A DNA stretch of 58,042 nucleotides from an uncultured Eubacterium sp. (GTDB lineage Bacteria; Bacillota; Clostridia; Oscillospirales; Acutalibacteraceae). The stretch covers positions 1-58,042 of the forward strand of contig CAJTLP010000008.1 of NCBI GenBank assembly GCA_910577195.1, given 5' to 3'. The notes beneath the pieces were generated by a model. The model saw only the letters and a program-made list of their open reading frames with translations. It was not told the DNA's origin and made no database searches. A program made the position numbers and the translations under genes. This document shows, one piece after another, positions 41,715 through 50,128 of this stretch. Within the stretch, counting starts at the first letter, position 1. Each line of letters starts with the position of its first letter.

Positions 41715-43445
41715 ATGTATCAGGTTTTATACAGAAAATACAGACCTAAGAACTTTTCCGATGTTTACGGACAGGACCATGTTATCTCCACATTGAAAAA
41801 TGAGATAAAAGAGGACAGGATTTCTCACGCATATCTCTTTACAGGCTCACGCGGTACAGGCAAAACAACCTGTGCCAAAATACTTGCTAAGGCAGTGAAC
41901 TGCGAAAATTCAGATAACGGTGAGCCTTGTAACGAGTGTGAGGTTTGTCGTGGACTTGATGGTGGTACAATTTACGATGTGGTTGAAATTGATGCTGCAT
42001 CAAATAACGGCGTTGATAATATCCGTGATTTGCGTGAGGAGGCGAACTATACGCCAAGCAGGGGACGTTACAGGGTTTATATTATAGATGAGGTGCATAT
42101 GCTCTCAACAGGTGCTTTCAATGCATTGCTGAAAACTTTGGAGGAACCGCCTGCCCACGTAATATTCATTCTTGCAACGACGGAGGTTCATAAACTCCCT
42201 GCCACAATTCTGTCACGCTGTCAGCGTTTTGATTTCAAGCGTATTCAGCCTGAAACAATGGCAGTCAGACTGAATGAGGTAGCAGAGCTTGAGGGTATGT
42301 CCCTTGACCCTGATGCAGCCGTTCTCATTGCAAGGATTGCTGACGGTGCACTGCGTGACGGACTGTCCATACTTGACCAGTGCGGCAGCAGAAGTAAAAA
42401 TATTGATTCAGCTCTTGTATCACAGGTCGCAGGACTTGCAGGTCGTGAGGTGCTTTACAGACTGACCGATTGCGTAAGTCGTAAAAACAGCTCAGCCGCT
42501 ATGGAGATTATTGCTGAGCTTTATCAGAACAGCTATGATATGGAACGTCTCTGCGTTGAAATGATTAATCATTTCAGAAATTTCCTCATTGTAAAAACCG
42601 TTAAGAAAAGCCGTGAGCTTATTGTCTGCACGGATGATGAATATAATTCAACCGTTGAGAGTGCAAAGCAGTTTACGCTTGAAAATGTAATCTTCGGTCT
42701 TGATTTATTTCAAAACACACTGACCTCCATTAAAGCAGGCGCCAATTCCAGAATCGAAATGGAAATGTCCTTTATCAAGCTTTGCGAGCCAAAGCTTGAT
42801 GTGTCGCAGGATGCACTGCTTGAACGGATTTCTCAGCTTGAAAGGGCAGTGAGAAACGGTGTTCCTGCGCAGACATCAGCCCCTTCACCTGCAGTTACCC
42901 CTGCACCGAAGGCGGAAAATCTGCACGAGGTTAAGATTGCGGAGGAGACCGCGACCTTCCCTGTATTCCCTGCGGCAGATGATGATAAGCTCTTTAAAAA
43001 GACAGAGACGAAGAAAGAAGAAACACCGCAGAATATACTTCCCCAGAATCCTTCTGAGCCTGCCCCTCAGCCTGAAATCACACCTGATTTCAACGAGCCT
43101 GCACCGATTTCACAGCCTGTCAGCGGTGTCAGTGAATTTGAGCACTGGGCAGAATTTCTTGATATTATCCATAAAACAGATATTGCACTTTTCGGCGTGC
43201 TCAGCGGAGCAGGTGCGCATTTTGACAGCGGACGCTTCGTTATCGACAGTACCAATCCGACCATAAAGCAGTTTATCCAGATACCTACACACCTTAAAGC
43301 AATCAAGCAGGCGGTGCTGGAGGTAACAGGACAGCCCTATAAAATTGCAGTCAGCAAGCCTAAAGCACAGTCACAGCAAAAACGTGATTTGCTGGAGGAT
43401 CTGATAAATCAGGCACAGAATAATGTTAAAATAAATTTTGAATAA
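41715..43445 (+). CDS. dnaX: DNA polymerase III subunit gamma/tau
   Basis: 576 residues. The clamp-loader ATPase has Walker A GSRGTGKTT, the zinc module CENSDNGEPCNECEVC, Walker B YIIDEVHML, and sensor 1 TLEEPPAHVIFILATTEVHKL. A Pro-rich linker (about 385-470) leads to a tau-like C-terminal domain. It has GGAGGT upstream. Order SRP RNA, dnaX, ybaB, recR is a well-known housekeeping block. Confidence 0.96.
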   Translation: MYQVLYRKYRPKNFSDVYGQDHVISTLKNEIKEDRISHAYLFTGSRGTGKTTCAKILAKAVNCENSDNGEPCNECEVCRGLDGGTIYDVVEIDAASNNGVDNIRDLREEANYTPSRGRYRVYIIDEVHMLSTGAFNALLKTLEEPPAHVIFILATTEVHKLPATILSRCQRFDFKRIQPETMAVRLNEVAELEGMSLDPDAAVLIARIADGALRDGLSILDQCGSRSKNIDSALVSQVAGLAGREVLYRLTDCVSRKNSSAAMEIIAELYQNSYDMERLCVEMINHFRNFLIVKTVKKSRELIVCTDDEYNSTVESAKQFTLENVIFGLDLFQNTLTSIKAGANSRIEMEMSFIKLCEPKLDVSQDALLERISQLERAVRNGVPAQTSAPSPAVTPAPKAENLHEVKIAEETATFPVFPAADDDKLFKKTETKKEETPQNILPQNPSEPAPQPEITPDFNEPAPISQPVSGVSEFEHWAEFLDIIHKTDIALFGVLSGAGAHFDSGRFVIDSTNPTIKQFIQIPTHLKAIKQAVLEVTGQPYKIAVSKPKAQSQQKRDLLEDLINQAQNNVKINFE

Positions 43446-43462
43446 AATAGGAGAATAAATTT

Positions 43463-43807
43463 ATGAAAGCAAGACTTCCAAAGGGAATGGGCGGCGGCCC
43501 TCAGAATATGCAGAGTATGCTCCGTCAGGCACAGAAAATGCAGGAGGATATTGAAGCAAAAAAAGCTGAGCTTGAGGAGAAGGAATATATCGTTACCTCA
43601 GGCGGCGGTATGGTAGAAATTACAGTTAAGGGTAATCACGAGATTAAGTCAATCGGACTCGATCCTGAGGTTGTTGACCCTGATGATATTGAAATGCTTG
43701 AGGATATGCTCGTTGCAGCATTCAATGAGGCAATGCGTCAGATTGATGAGGAATCGGAGAGAGAGCTGGAAAAGGTAACCGGCGGTCTCAACATTCCGGG
43801 CCTTTAA
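43463..43807 (+). CDS. YbaB/EbfC nucleoid-associated protein
   Basis: 114 residues: QSMLRQAQKMQEDIEAKKAELEEKEY, GGMVEITVKGNHEIKSIGLDPEVVDPDDIEMLEDMLVAAFNEAM. It is a small dimeric DNA-binding protein. 17 bases after dnaX. In most Firmicutes recR follows at once; here 380 bases of repeat DNA lie between. Confidence 0.93.
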   Translation: MKARLPKGMGGGPQNMQSMLRQAQKMQEDIEAKKAELEEKEYIVTSGGGMVEITVKGNHEIKSIGLDPEVVDPDDIEMLEDMLVAAFNEAMRQIDEESERELEKVTGGLNIPGL

Positions 43808-43825
43808 AATGCAATCTTTTTGCCT

Positions 43826-43912
43826 GAAATCCCATTTTTTTATCTTGAAATACCTTTGTATGTCTGCGATGAAAGAAATGAAATTTCAAACAAAAATCTT
43901 GGCATTTTATTT
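43826..43912. repeat. 87-bp repeat, left copy
   Basis: Matches 44048-44134 ungapped, at a shift of 222 bases, with few differences. Each copy has internal dyad symmetry (GAAATCCCATTTTTT against AAAGAAATGAAATTTC) with ATACCTTTGTATG in the loop. Confidence 0.85.
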
Positions 43913-44047
43913 TGTGCCTTTTGCTCTTATGCTGCGTTACTGTTAAAATTGTGCTCGGTCACATACCTCTGTATGCTCCCATCGTCACAATTTTAACAAA
44001 GCCTTGCCTAAGAACAAAATTCACTATTTTAACTGTTATGCAGTGTG
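43913..44047. repeat. Central hairpin unit of the ybaB-recR repeat element
   Basis: TTAAAATTGTG and CACAATTTTAA form an 11-bp stem enclosing ATACCTCTGTATG, which resembles the loop core of the flanking 87-bp repeats. No coding frame is seen. GCCTTGCCTAA (44001-44011) is the complement of a segment in the 38437-38649 repeat. Confidence 0.7.
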
Positions 44048-44134
44048 GAAATCCCATTTTTTCATCTTGAAATACCTTTGTATGTCTGCGATGAAAGAAA
44101 TGGAATTTCAAACAAAAATTTTGGCATTTTATTT
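44048..44134. repeat. 87-bp repeat, right copy
   Basis: Second copy of the repeat at 43826-43912. It ends about 50 bases before recR, so any promoter or mRNA signal for recR-smpB has to lie in or after it. Confidence 0.85.
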
Positions 44135-44187
44135 GCTAAGTAGTGTTAAAATATTATTTATTATTTAGTTGAAATTCAGAGGTAGTT

Positions 44188-44787
44188 ATGGCGTTTAATC
44201 TTGCACCACTTCAGAATTTAATAGATCAGTTTGAGCGTATGCAGGGTATCGGTCATAAAACTGCACAGCGTATGGCATTTTATGTTCTCGGCTTGTCAGA
44301 TGCACAGGCAAGGGAATTTGCTCAGGCGATTACAGATGCGCACACAAAAATCAAGCAGTGCAGTGTGTGCTGTGATTTGGCAGATGATGAGCTTTGTCCG
44401 ATTTGTAAAAGCAACACAAGGGATAAAAGTGTTATCTGTGTTGTGGAGGATCCGCGTGACGTTGCGGCAATTGAGCGTACACACGAATATAATGGCACAT
44501 ACCACGTTCTGCACGGTGCCATTTCACCGATGGACAATATCGGCCCTGACCAGATACGAATCAAGGAGCTTGTTGCCAGACTCAGTGATGATACTGTGGA
44601 GGAGGTTATTATGGCAACCAATCCCACTGTTGAGGGTGAGGCAACGGCTATGTACATAAGCAGGCTTTTAAAACCTATGGGTATTACTGTCAGCAGGCTT
44701 GCTTACGGTGTGCCTGTCGGTGCGGATTTGGAGTATGCCGATGAGGTTACACTTTCACGCGCCATTGAGGGCAGAAGTCTTATTTAA
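44188..44787 (+). CDS. recR: Recombination mediator RecR
   Basis: 199 residues. Helix-hairpin-helix at the start (FERMQGIGHKTAQRMAFYVL), zinc finger CSVCCDLADDELCPIC, Toprim domain with VVEDPRDVAAIERT, and the C-terminal GVPVGADLEYADEVTLSRAIEGR. It works with RecO and RecF in gap repair. The length is exact. smpB is 25 bases downstream. Confidence 0.96.
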   Translation: MAFNLAPLQNLIDQFERMQGIGHKTAQRMAFYVLGLSDAQAREFAQAITDAHTKIKQCSVCCDLADDELCPICKSNTRDKSVICVVEDPRDVAAIERTHEYNGTYHVLHGAISPMDNIGPDQIRIKELVARLSDDTVEEVIMATNPTVEGEATAMYISRLLKPMGITVSRLAYGVPVGADLEYADEVTLSRAIEGRSLI

Positions 44788-44812
44788 AATAATTTGTTAA
44801 GGAGTGATAGAC

Positions 44813-45277
44813 TTGAATCAGAATGAAAAACAGATAATTGCCAATAATAAAAAAGCCTATCACGACTATTTTGTTCTTGAAACCTATGAGGCAGGAATAG
44901 AGCTTTACGGCACGGAAATCAAGTCCATCAGAAATGGCCGAGTCAATCTGAAGGACAGCTTTTGCTCAGTTGATGACGGTGAAATGTTTGTTATCGGTAT
45001 GCATATTTCACCTTATGAAATGGGAAATCGTTTTAACCGTGATCCTATGCGCAGGAAAAGGTTGCTGCTTCATAAAAGGGAAATTATGAAGCTTTTCGGC
45101 GAGTCGCAGCAGCAGGGCTTGTCCATTATTCCGCTCAGCCTTTATCTTTCAAAGGGCAGAGCAAAGCTTGAGATTGGACTTTGTAAAGGTAAAAAGCTTT
45201 ACGATAAACGTGCAGTCCAGGCAAAAAAGGATTCCGACAGGCAGATTGAACGAACACTTAAAGAAAATTATCATTAA
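44813..45277 (+). CDS. smpB: SsrA-binding protein
   Basis: 154 residues. SmpB takes tmRNA to stalled ribosomes. Family marks: NKKAYHDYFVLETYEAGIELYGTEIKSIRNGRVNLKDSF, MHISPYE, RKRLLLHKREI, and the end KGKKLYDKRAVQAKKDSDRQIER. The TTG at 44813 is preferred because AAGGAG is 8 bases upstream; the GTG at 44804 overlaps it. The tmRNA gene follows by 8 bases. Confidence 0.95.
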   Translation: MNQNEKQIIANNKKAYHDYFVLETYEAGIELYGTEIKSIRNGRVNLKDSFCSVDDGEMFVIGMHISPYEMGNRFNRDPMRRKRLLLHKREIMKLFGESQQQGLSIIPLSLYLSKGRAKLEIGLCKGKKLYDKRAVQAKKDSDRQIERTLKENYH

Positions 45278-45285
45278 TTGAATAT

Positions 45286-45638
45286 GGGGATGAAAGGCTT
45301 TCGACAGGGTTGTCGAGTCTTGGTCAGCGAGTAGCGGAGTTGCACCGCTTAAAAAGTAACAACTTAAAATGAACTGACAAAAATAATTCAGTTGCTCTTG
45401 CTGCTTAATTAGCAGCTTGCGTTCTCTTACAGATTGCCACGACTGTATGCAGAGCGTCGACTTAGTGGCGAACATGAATGAAAGAGTGTCTCGGCTTTCA
45501 TCAGGAATCAGAGAATACCGTAGGCTGAAGGCTGTTTGCCGCCGTCAGCTGAGGGGATAACTTAAAAGACAAACTACACTCGTAGAGCCCTTGATAAGAT
45601 GATTTTGGACGCGAGTTCGATTCTCGCCATCTCCACCA
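45286..45638 (+). ncRNA. ssrA: Transfer-messenger RNA (tmRNA)
   Basis: A 353-base one-piece tmRNA. The 5' GGGGATG pairs with CATCTCC near the 3' end, and the T arm is GAGTTCGATTCTC, with CCA at 45636-45638. The tag frame ends GTTGCTCTTGCTGCTTAA, giving a VALAA C-terminus. An in-frame TGA just before ACT-GAC-AAA limits the tag to TDKNNSVALAA or shorter, so no Ala resume codon is seen. It follows smpB. Its 3' end is the attL of prophage 2. Confidence 0.93.
45631..45638. other. attL core of prophage 2 (tmRNA 3' end)
   Basis: CTCCACCA here is identical to 57981-57988. Only 8 bases match, which is short, but position, integrase and flanking arm repeats support it. Confidence 0.6.
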
Positions 45639-45645
45639 CACATTC

Positions 45646-45680
45646 AAAGCCTACATAGAACCTGCTATGTGGGCTTTTTT
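45646..45680 (+). terminator. Intrinsic terminator after tmRNA
   Basis: AAGCCTACATA and TATGTGGGCTT pair around nine bases, then a T-run. It lies inside the prophage, just past attL, and so would replace the tmRNA gene's own terminator. Confidence 0.85.
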
Positions 45681-45720
45681 CGTGCTTTTTCACCTGTTGC
45701 GACTTACTTAAAACTACTGT

Positions 45721-45753
45721 GTAGGTAACAAGTAGGTAACAGGTAGGTAACAA
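45721..45753. repeat. Three 11-bp direct repeats (integrase arm sites)
   Basis: GTAGGTAACAA, GTAGGTAACAG and GTAGGTAACAA lie head to tail. The same unit recurs twice near the right end at 57918-57939. Arm-type sites of tyrosine integrases have this form. Confidence 0.75.
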
Positions 45754-45784
45754 ATTTATTTATGAAAAAAGGGCTAACAAAATG

Positions 45785-46828
45785 TTAGTCCTTTATATCT
45801 GTATGTATTCTGTTTACTGCTTCAATTTTTGTTTTCATATAGATGTGGGTGTATACCCTTTCTGTAAATGATTGTGCTGCCTTATGCCCCACAATCTCTT
45901 TTATTACACTTTCATTAACATTGTGAACGGTTAATTGTGTGATGCAAGTATGCCTTGCTTCATGGGTGGTGTGCTGCATATTTAGGGCTTTTAATGCACT
46001 TGCTTGTAATCGTCTGTACCAACAATCTTGTAAGCGCCCACCTTTTTCACCTGTGAAAACCCATTTGCTTTTTGATTGATTTGCAAAATATATAAAGAAT
46101 GGTACAATTACATCAGCAATAGGAACAAGTCTTATACCTGATGTGGTTTTACTCTTTACTACTTCAAAATACTGTTCATCAAGGTGCAGATGTTGTTTTT
46201 GAAGCATCAACAATTCATTACATCTGACCCCTGTGTAAATATATATTAGAATAAGTTTAATTGTATCATCTTCAGTATTTTGCCAAAGTATGTCAATTTC
46301 TTCATCCGAATAAGGCACTTTTTCTTTTTTTGTTGCAGACGGTGAACCTACATCAAGCATAGTTGCTTTGTTTTCTCTTGTGATTTCAAGAAGCATACAA
46401 TGTTGATAAAGTTTACTTGCAAGGTTTTTCATTTCTCTGTTAGAAACATAACCGCTTGTATTATCGTCTATGCAATGCTGTAAATCGGCTATCTTGATAT
46501 TGATGAAAGGTTTGTTGTGTAAAGTAGAATACTTCTTATAGGCTGATTTATAGCCTTTTTTGGCACTGTCTGATAATTTATCAAAAGCATCTGTTTCAAT
46601 CCAACGATTATAAATATCAGTAAATGTAAGTTTCATATTTTTTACATCATACGGTTCACGGTTGTATTCCGAAAGGGCATCAAGCGCTTTGGTGTATGAA
46701 GAATAATAGCCAAGTATTTCCCTTATTTGTTTATTGTCTTTCCAGCCTGTTGTTACCCTTACCATGTATGGGTTGCGCCGTTTACCTTGTAACTTTGTTA
46801 TGCTGCCATAACCGTTGGCTAATTTCAT
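45785..46828 (-). CDS. Phage tyrosine integrase
   Basis: About 347 residues. N-terminal AP2-like/arm-binding domain (YGSITKLQGKRRNPYMVRVTTGWK), core-binding SAM-like part, and the catalytic domain with Arg in YTGVRCNELLML, HEARHTCITQL, GHK and the nucleophile Tyr in ERVYTHIY. All catalytic residues are intact. The start (complement at 46826-46828) has AAGGAG; the longer frame to 46852 does not. It directs insertion at the tmRNA gene. Confidence 0.95.
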   Translation of the reverse strand: MKLANGYGSITKLQGKRRNPYMVRVTTGWKDNKQIREILGYYSSYTKALDALSEYNREPYDVKNMKLTFTDIYNRWIETDAFDKLSDSAKKGYKSAYKKYSTLHNKPFINIKIADLQHCIDDNTSGYVSNREMKNLASKLYQHCMLLEITRENKATMLDVGSPSATKKEKVPYSDEEIDILWQNTEDDTIKLILIYIYTGVRCNELLMLQKQHLHLDEQYFEVVKSKTTSGIRLVPIADVIVPFFIYFANQSKSKWVFTGEKGGRLQDCWYRRLQASALKALNMQHTTHEARHTCITQLTVHNVNESVIKEIVGHKAAQSFTERVYTHIYMKTKIEAVNRIHTDIKD

Positions 46829-46991
46829 TGTATCACTCCTTTTAGGGCGCATTTATAAAAGGGCGCAAAAATGCCCTGCTTGATTTTTTCAGCAGGGTGT
46901 GATACAATATTACTACCACATAAGAGTGTATCAGCACTCTGCTAAACCTCTTGATTGTTACCAGCAGTCAAGGGGTTTATTTTTTGTCAAT

Positions 46992-47465
46992 TTATAAATC
47001 TATTGATACAGGATTATCCTGTTTAGATATTAAATCAGAAAGTCTATTGAAAAATTTAACACTATGTAAATCTCCGCCGTCTTTCATTACTATTGCCTTT
47101 TCTTCATTGTCACTTATATAAGTAATGCATTTAAAATACTCTTTTTTCTTTTTGTCTTTGGCAGTAACTGCGCCAACAACAGCACCAGCCGTGCCAAACA
47201 TCAAGCCACCTGCAATGGCTCTTCCTACACCACTTTTTTCTTTGATTTTTTCTTCTGTTATTGTTTCACATTTTGTTATTTTTGATATTGCAAGATTTAC
47301 ACATTCATCAGTCTTTAAAGATTTTTTAAATTGAAGAATACCAGTATTTTCATCAAGTATAATATGCATAAATGCATATTTTCCATAATTGTCAGGTAAC
47401 CCTGCAATATGTATCATTTTTGTTTCTAAATTACCGTCTTTGTTTTTTGAACTGAACAATCCCAT
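46992..47465 (-). CDS. Phage lysogeny-region protein of unknown function
   Basis: 157 residues. N-terminal beta-rich domain (IHIAGLPDNYGKYAFMHIILDENTG), a central Gly/Ala-rich hydrophobic segment (GRAIAGGLMFGTAGAVVGAVTAKDKKKK) that looks like a hairpin membrane insert, and a C-terminal beta part. Such proteins are common between integrase and repressor in Firmicutes prophages. It lies 13 bases after the repressor gene on the same strand and is probably expressed in lysogeny. Confidence 0.75.
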   Translation of the reverse strand: MGLFSSKNKDGNLETKMIHIAGLPDNYGKYAFMHIILDENTGILQFKKSLKTDECVNLAISKITKCETITEEKIKEKSGVGRAIAGGLMFGTAGAVVGAVTAKDKKKKEYFKCITYISDNEEKAIVMKDGGDLHSVKFFNRLSDLISKQDNPVSIDL

Positions 47466-47478
47466 AACTTACTCCTTT

Positions 47479-48171
47479 TTATAATTTGCTTGTGAATCCA
47501 ACGGCTTTGCCGATTACTCTAACCCTGTTCATTTCTTCATTAACATAAACAAAAGGTGGGTATGCTGGGTTCTCGGCTTGTAATATGATTTTATCATCAT
47601 ATTTATAAAATCTTTTTAATGTTGCTTTCGTTTCAAAATCACCTTCAACAAGGCAAGCAGCAATTTCACCGTTTTCAACTTGCGGCTGCTCTCTTATGTA
47701 AACAATATCACCGTCATATATTCTTGCATTTATCATACTGTCACCTTCGCACAGTAGGGTAAAGTCACACTTCATATCATCAGGCACATCATCATAATCT
47801 TCAATGTTTTCTTCTGCAAGTATTGGTTCACCGCAAGCAATTACACCAAGTCTTGGCTTTTTGCTTGTTTTAGGTAAAGGGTTTATGTTGCTAACTGATG
47901 ATATAATATTATTTTGATATGTTTTACTTGGTGGTGTCAAATTGTTGTCAAGAAAATCAGCAATCGTTACCCCGAAATAATCAGCCAATGTTTGAATTGC
48001 ATTTACTCTTGGCATTTTTACGCCCCTGCACCAAGTTGAGATAGTTGACTTGTTTATTCCTAAATCATTAACAATATCATCTTGCTGTTTATGATTTAAA
48101 TTCATATAGTAGTTTAATTTTTTTGCAAAGATTTTTTTATGCTGTTCTTTTAATTCTTCATCAGTGTTCAA
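47479..48171 (-). CDS. CI/LexA-like phage repressor (HTH plus S24 peptidase)
   Basis: About 230 residues. The HTH (DDIVNDLGINKSTISTWCRGVKMPRVN) is joined to a peptidase S24 domain with cleavage site Cys-Gly in VIACGEPIL, Ser in LLCEGDSMINARI, and Lys in DFETKATLKRF. All parts of RecA-promoted self-cleavage are present. The start is TTG with complement at 48169-48171, behind GAGGTGA; the longer frame starts further up. It faces the cro-like gene across a set of operators. Confidence 0.92.
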   Translation of the reverse strand: MNTDEELKEQHKKIFAKKLNYYMNLNHKQQDDIVNDLGINKSTISTWCRGVKMPRVNAIQTLADYFGVTIADFLDNNLTPPSKTYQNNIISSVSNINPLPKTSKKPRLGVIACGEPILAEENIEDYDDVPDDMKCDFTLLCEGDSMINARIYDGDIVYIREQPQVENGEIAACLVEGDFETKATLKRFYKYDDKIILQAENPAYPPFVYVNEEMNRVRVIGKAVGFTSKL

Positions 48172-48201
48172 AGTATCACCTCTTTTATATCTGATAACAT
48201 C

Positions 48202-48230
48202 ATAATACTCCAAAAGTAGAAATTTGTCAA
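48202..48230 (-). promoter_or_regulatory. Repressor-gene promoter (PRM-like)
   Basis: On the minus strand TTGACA (complement of 48225-48230) and TATTAT (complement of 48202-48207) are 17 bp apart. A GTAGAA half-site (48216-48221) lies between them. Confidence 0.8.
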
Positions 48231-48246
48231 CATAAAGTTGAAAAAA

Positions 48247-48287
48247 TTCTACTTTAGTATTGACTTTTGCAATCTACTATGGTAGAA
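48247..48287. promoter_or_regulatory. Two repressor operators over the early promoter
   Basis: TTCTACTTTAGTATTG (48247-48262) and ATCTACTATGGTAGAA (48272-48287) fit TTCTAC-N4-GTAGAA. They overlap the -35 and the -10 of the early promoter respectively. Confidence 0.8.
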
Positions 48288-48288
48288 T
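48260..48288 (+). promoter_or_regulatory. Early rightward promoter (PR-like)
   Basis: TTGACT (48260-48265) and TAGAAT (48283-48288) are 17 bp apart, ahead of the cro-like gene. Confidence 0.8.
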
Positions 48289-48320
48289 ACAATCACAACA
48301 TAGAGAAAGGAGGGTTGAGT

Positions 48321-48542
48321 GTGACCACAACAAATTGTAATTTTCGCATAACTTTAAAGGCTTGCCGTGTTAATGCTGGATTGCGACAAACTGACCTTGC
48401 TTTAATGCTTGGAGTTTGTGCAGATACTATTAAAAATTGGGAAAAAGGCGAAACAAGTCCTGATTCCGTGCAACTTCAGAAGATAAGTGAAATTACAGGC
48501 ATACCTATGCAATTTATTTTTTTACCCGGCATTCTACAATAG
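48321..48542 (+). CDS. Cro-like XRE-family DNA-binding protein
   Basis: About 73 residues, nearly all HTH: RITLKACRVNAGLRQTDLALMLGVCADTIKNWEKG, then SVQLQKISEITGIPMQFIF. The GTG start at 48321 has AAGGAGGG upstream. It is divergent from the repressor and probably binds the same TTCTAC-N4-GTAGAA sites. The last of these lies over its own stop codon. Confidence 0.88.
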   Translation: MTTTNCNFRITLKACRVNAGLRQTDLALMLGVCADTIKNWEKGETSPDSVQLQKISEITGIPMQFIFLPGILQ

Positions 48543-48547
48543 TAGAA
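48532..48547. promoter_or_regulatory. Fourth repressor operator, at the end of the cro-like gene
   Basis: TTCTAC-AATA-GTAGAA is the best palindrome of the set. It lies across the stop of the cro-like gene, 29 bases before the next frame. Confidence 0.75.
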
Positions 48548-48575
48548 ACGTGGAAAGAAAGGCAGGTGAAAAAGA

Positions 48576-48791
48576 ATGATTAGAAAGGTAATAAAACAGT
48601 ATCTTGAAGACAGAAGAAGACTCCGCAATGCCTTTAAAGCAGTTGCAGAGCCTGTGAAAATACCATCAGATGAATTACCGTTTGTTACAGATGCCAGGTT
48701 AAAGATGTTCAACAAGTTATACAAGCCAGTTGCTGTTGGAGTCAGCGGACTAAGGGATAAGCGCTTCGGCTTTGGATATGCACTTCTGTAA
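48576..48791 (+). CDS. 71-aa frame at the deletion joint
   Basis: It begins MIRKVIKQYLEDRRRLRNAF with a good AGGTGA site, then reads on as KMFNKLYKPVAVG, and ends in the Arg/Phe-rich SGLRDKRFGFGYALL. The first 50 residues look like the start of an early phage gene of unknown function; the last part is probably a tail added by the deletion. It ends 8 bases before the first ATG of the tape-measure fragment. Confidence 0.5.
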   Translation: MIRKVIKQYLEDRRRLRNAFKAVAEPVKIPSDELPFVTDARLKMFNKLYKPVAVGVSGLRDKRFGFGYALL

Positions 48792-48799
48792 CGGCAGGT

Positions 48800-50128
48800 A
48801 TGATTGCCTTTACTATTGCAGAAAAAGCAAAAACTATTGCCACTCAATTACATACAGCAGCAACATTTGCTGAAAAATTAGGTGTTTTAGGTGTAAATAC
48901 AGCAATGCTTGCAAGTCCTATTACTTGGATTGTTGCAGCCATTGTTGCTCTAATTGCAATTATTGTTCTTCTTGTTAAAAATTGGGATAAGGTCAAAGAA
49001 GTTGCTTCAAATGTATGGGACAAAATCAAAGAAATTTGGAGTAATGTTTCAGAGTGGTTCAAAACAAATGTAATTGACCCTATTGTAAATTTCTTTCAAG
49101 GTCTTTGGGACAAGGTTGTTGAAATATGGGAAGGCATAAAGAATGCAATTTCATTTGCCTTTCAACTGATAGCAAATATTATATCAGCCGCATTTCAGAT
49201 AATCACTTTGCCGTTCAGGTTCATTTGGGAAAATTGCAAAGAATATGTATTTGCGGTCTTTGATGCTATCAGAGAGTTTATCAATAATGCAATCAATAAA
49301 ATCAAGGAAATTATAACAACTGTTCTGAACGCAATTAAAACAGTATGGAATACGGTGTGGACAGCGGTTAAAGATTTCCTGATGCCGATTATTAACAGTA
49401 TTAAAGATTTTATATCAACAGCATTTAATGCTATAAAGAATATAATTTCAACTGTTATTAATACTGTAAAGACGGTTATTTCAACAGTGTTTAATGCTAT
49501 AAGGGATGTAATAACAAACATTATAAACAGTGTTAAGAATACTGTTACAAATGTATTTAATGCAATAAAAAATGCAATATCAGTTCCGCTTAATGCAGCA
49601 AAGTCAACAGTAAGCAATGTTTTTGATGCTATAAGGGATAAGATAGACAGTGTTATTTCAAAAGCAAAAGACATTGTGCAAAAGGGTCTTGATACAATCA
49701 AAGGCTTTTTTGATAAACTTAAACTTAAATTTCCTGATTTGAAGTTACCGCATTTTAAAGTGGATGGCGAATTTTCTGTTAATCCGCCTAAAGTGCCAAA
49801 GTTTGCTATTGATTGGTATGACAAGGCTATGGATGACGGTATGATTATGAATGAGCCGACTATTTTCGGTGTTAATTCAAAAGGTCAGTTTATGGCTGGC
49901 GGTGAAACAGGCAGTGAAACTGTTGTTGGTACACAAAGCCTTATGAATATGATAAATAATGCCGTTGGTCAGTCAAATAACAGTCTTTATGATGTACTTG
50001 ATAAAATACTTGCCGTGCTGAAAAACATTGATAATTCAATGTATGATAGGATTGTTGCAGCCCTTCAAACAATGGGGATTGAATTTGATGAAAGAGAACT
50101 TGCAAGGTTGGTGAAGAAATATGCTTGA
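48800..50128 (+). pseudogene. Tape-measure protein, C-terminal part
   Basis: 442 residues. The frame is open upstream to a stop at 48758-48760 and reads SVTAGMIAF through the nominal start, as inside a longer gene. A hydrophobic helix pair (ASPITWIVAAIVALIAIIVLLV), then heptad- and 11-residue-like repeats (FNAIKNIISTVINTVKTVISTV and variants), then the usual PHFKVDGEFSVNPPKVPKFAIDWY and GMIMNEPTIFGVNSKGQFMAGGETGSETVVG. Tape measures of this type are often 800-1500 residues, so half or more is gone. Confidence 0.85.

Noticed and set aside
43808..44187. A small gene between ybaB and recR
   Set aside because: No frame with a ribosome site; the sequence is taken up by paired repeats.
45721..45753. 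Short direct repeats that could suggest a CRISPR array
   Set aside because: The units are 11 bp, head to tail with no spacers, next to an integrase gene and repeated at the other prophage end; they fit arm sites.
46853..46990. Hairpins between integrase and the next gene as a minus-strand terminator
   Set aside because: Two hairpins are visible but the T-run follows only on the plus strand, where no gene ends.
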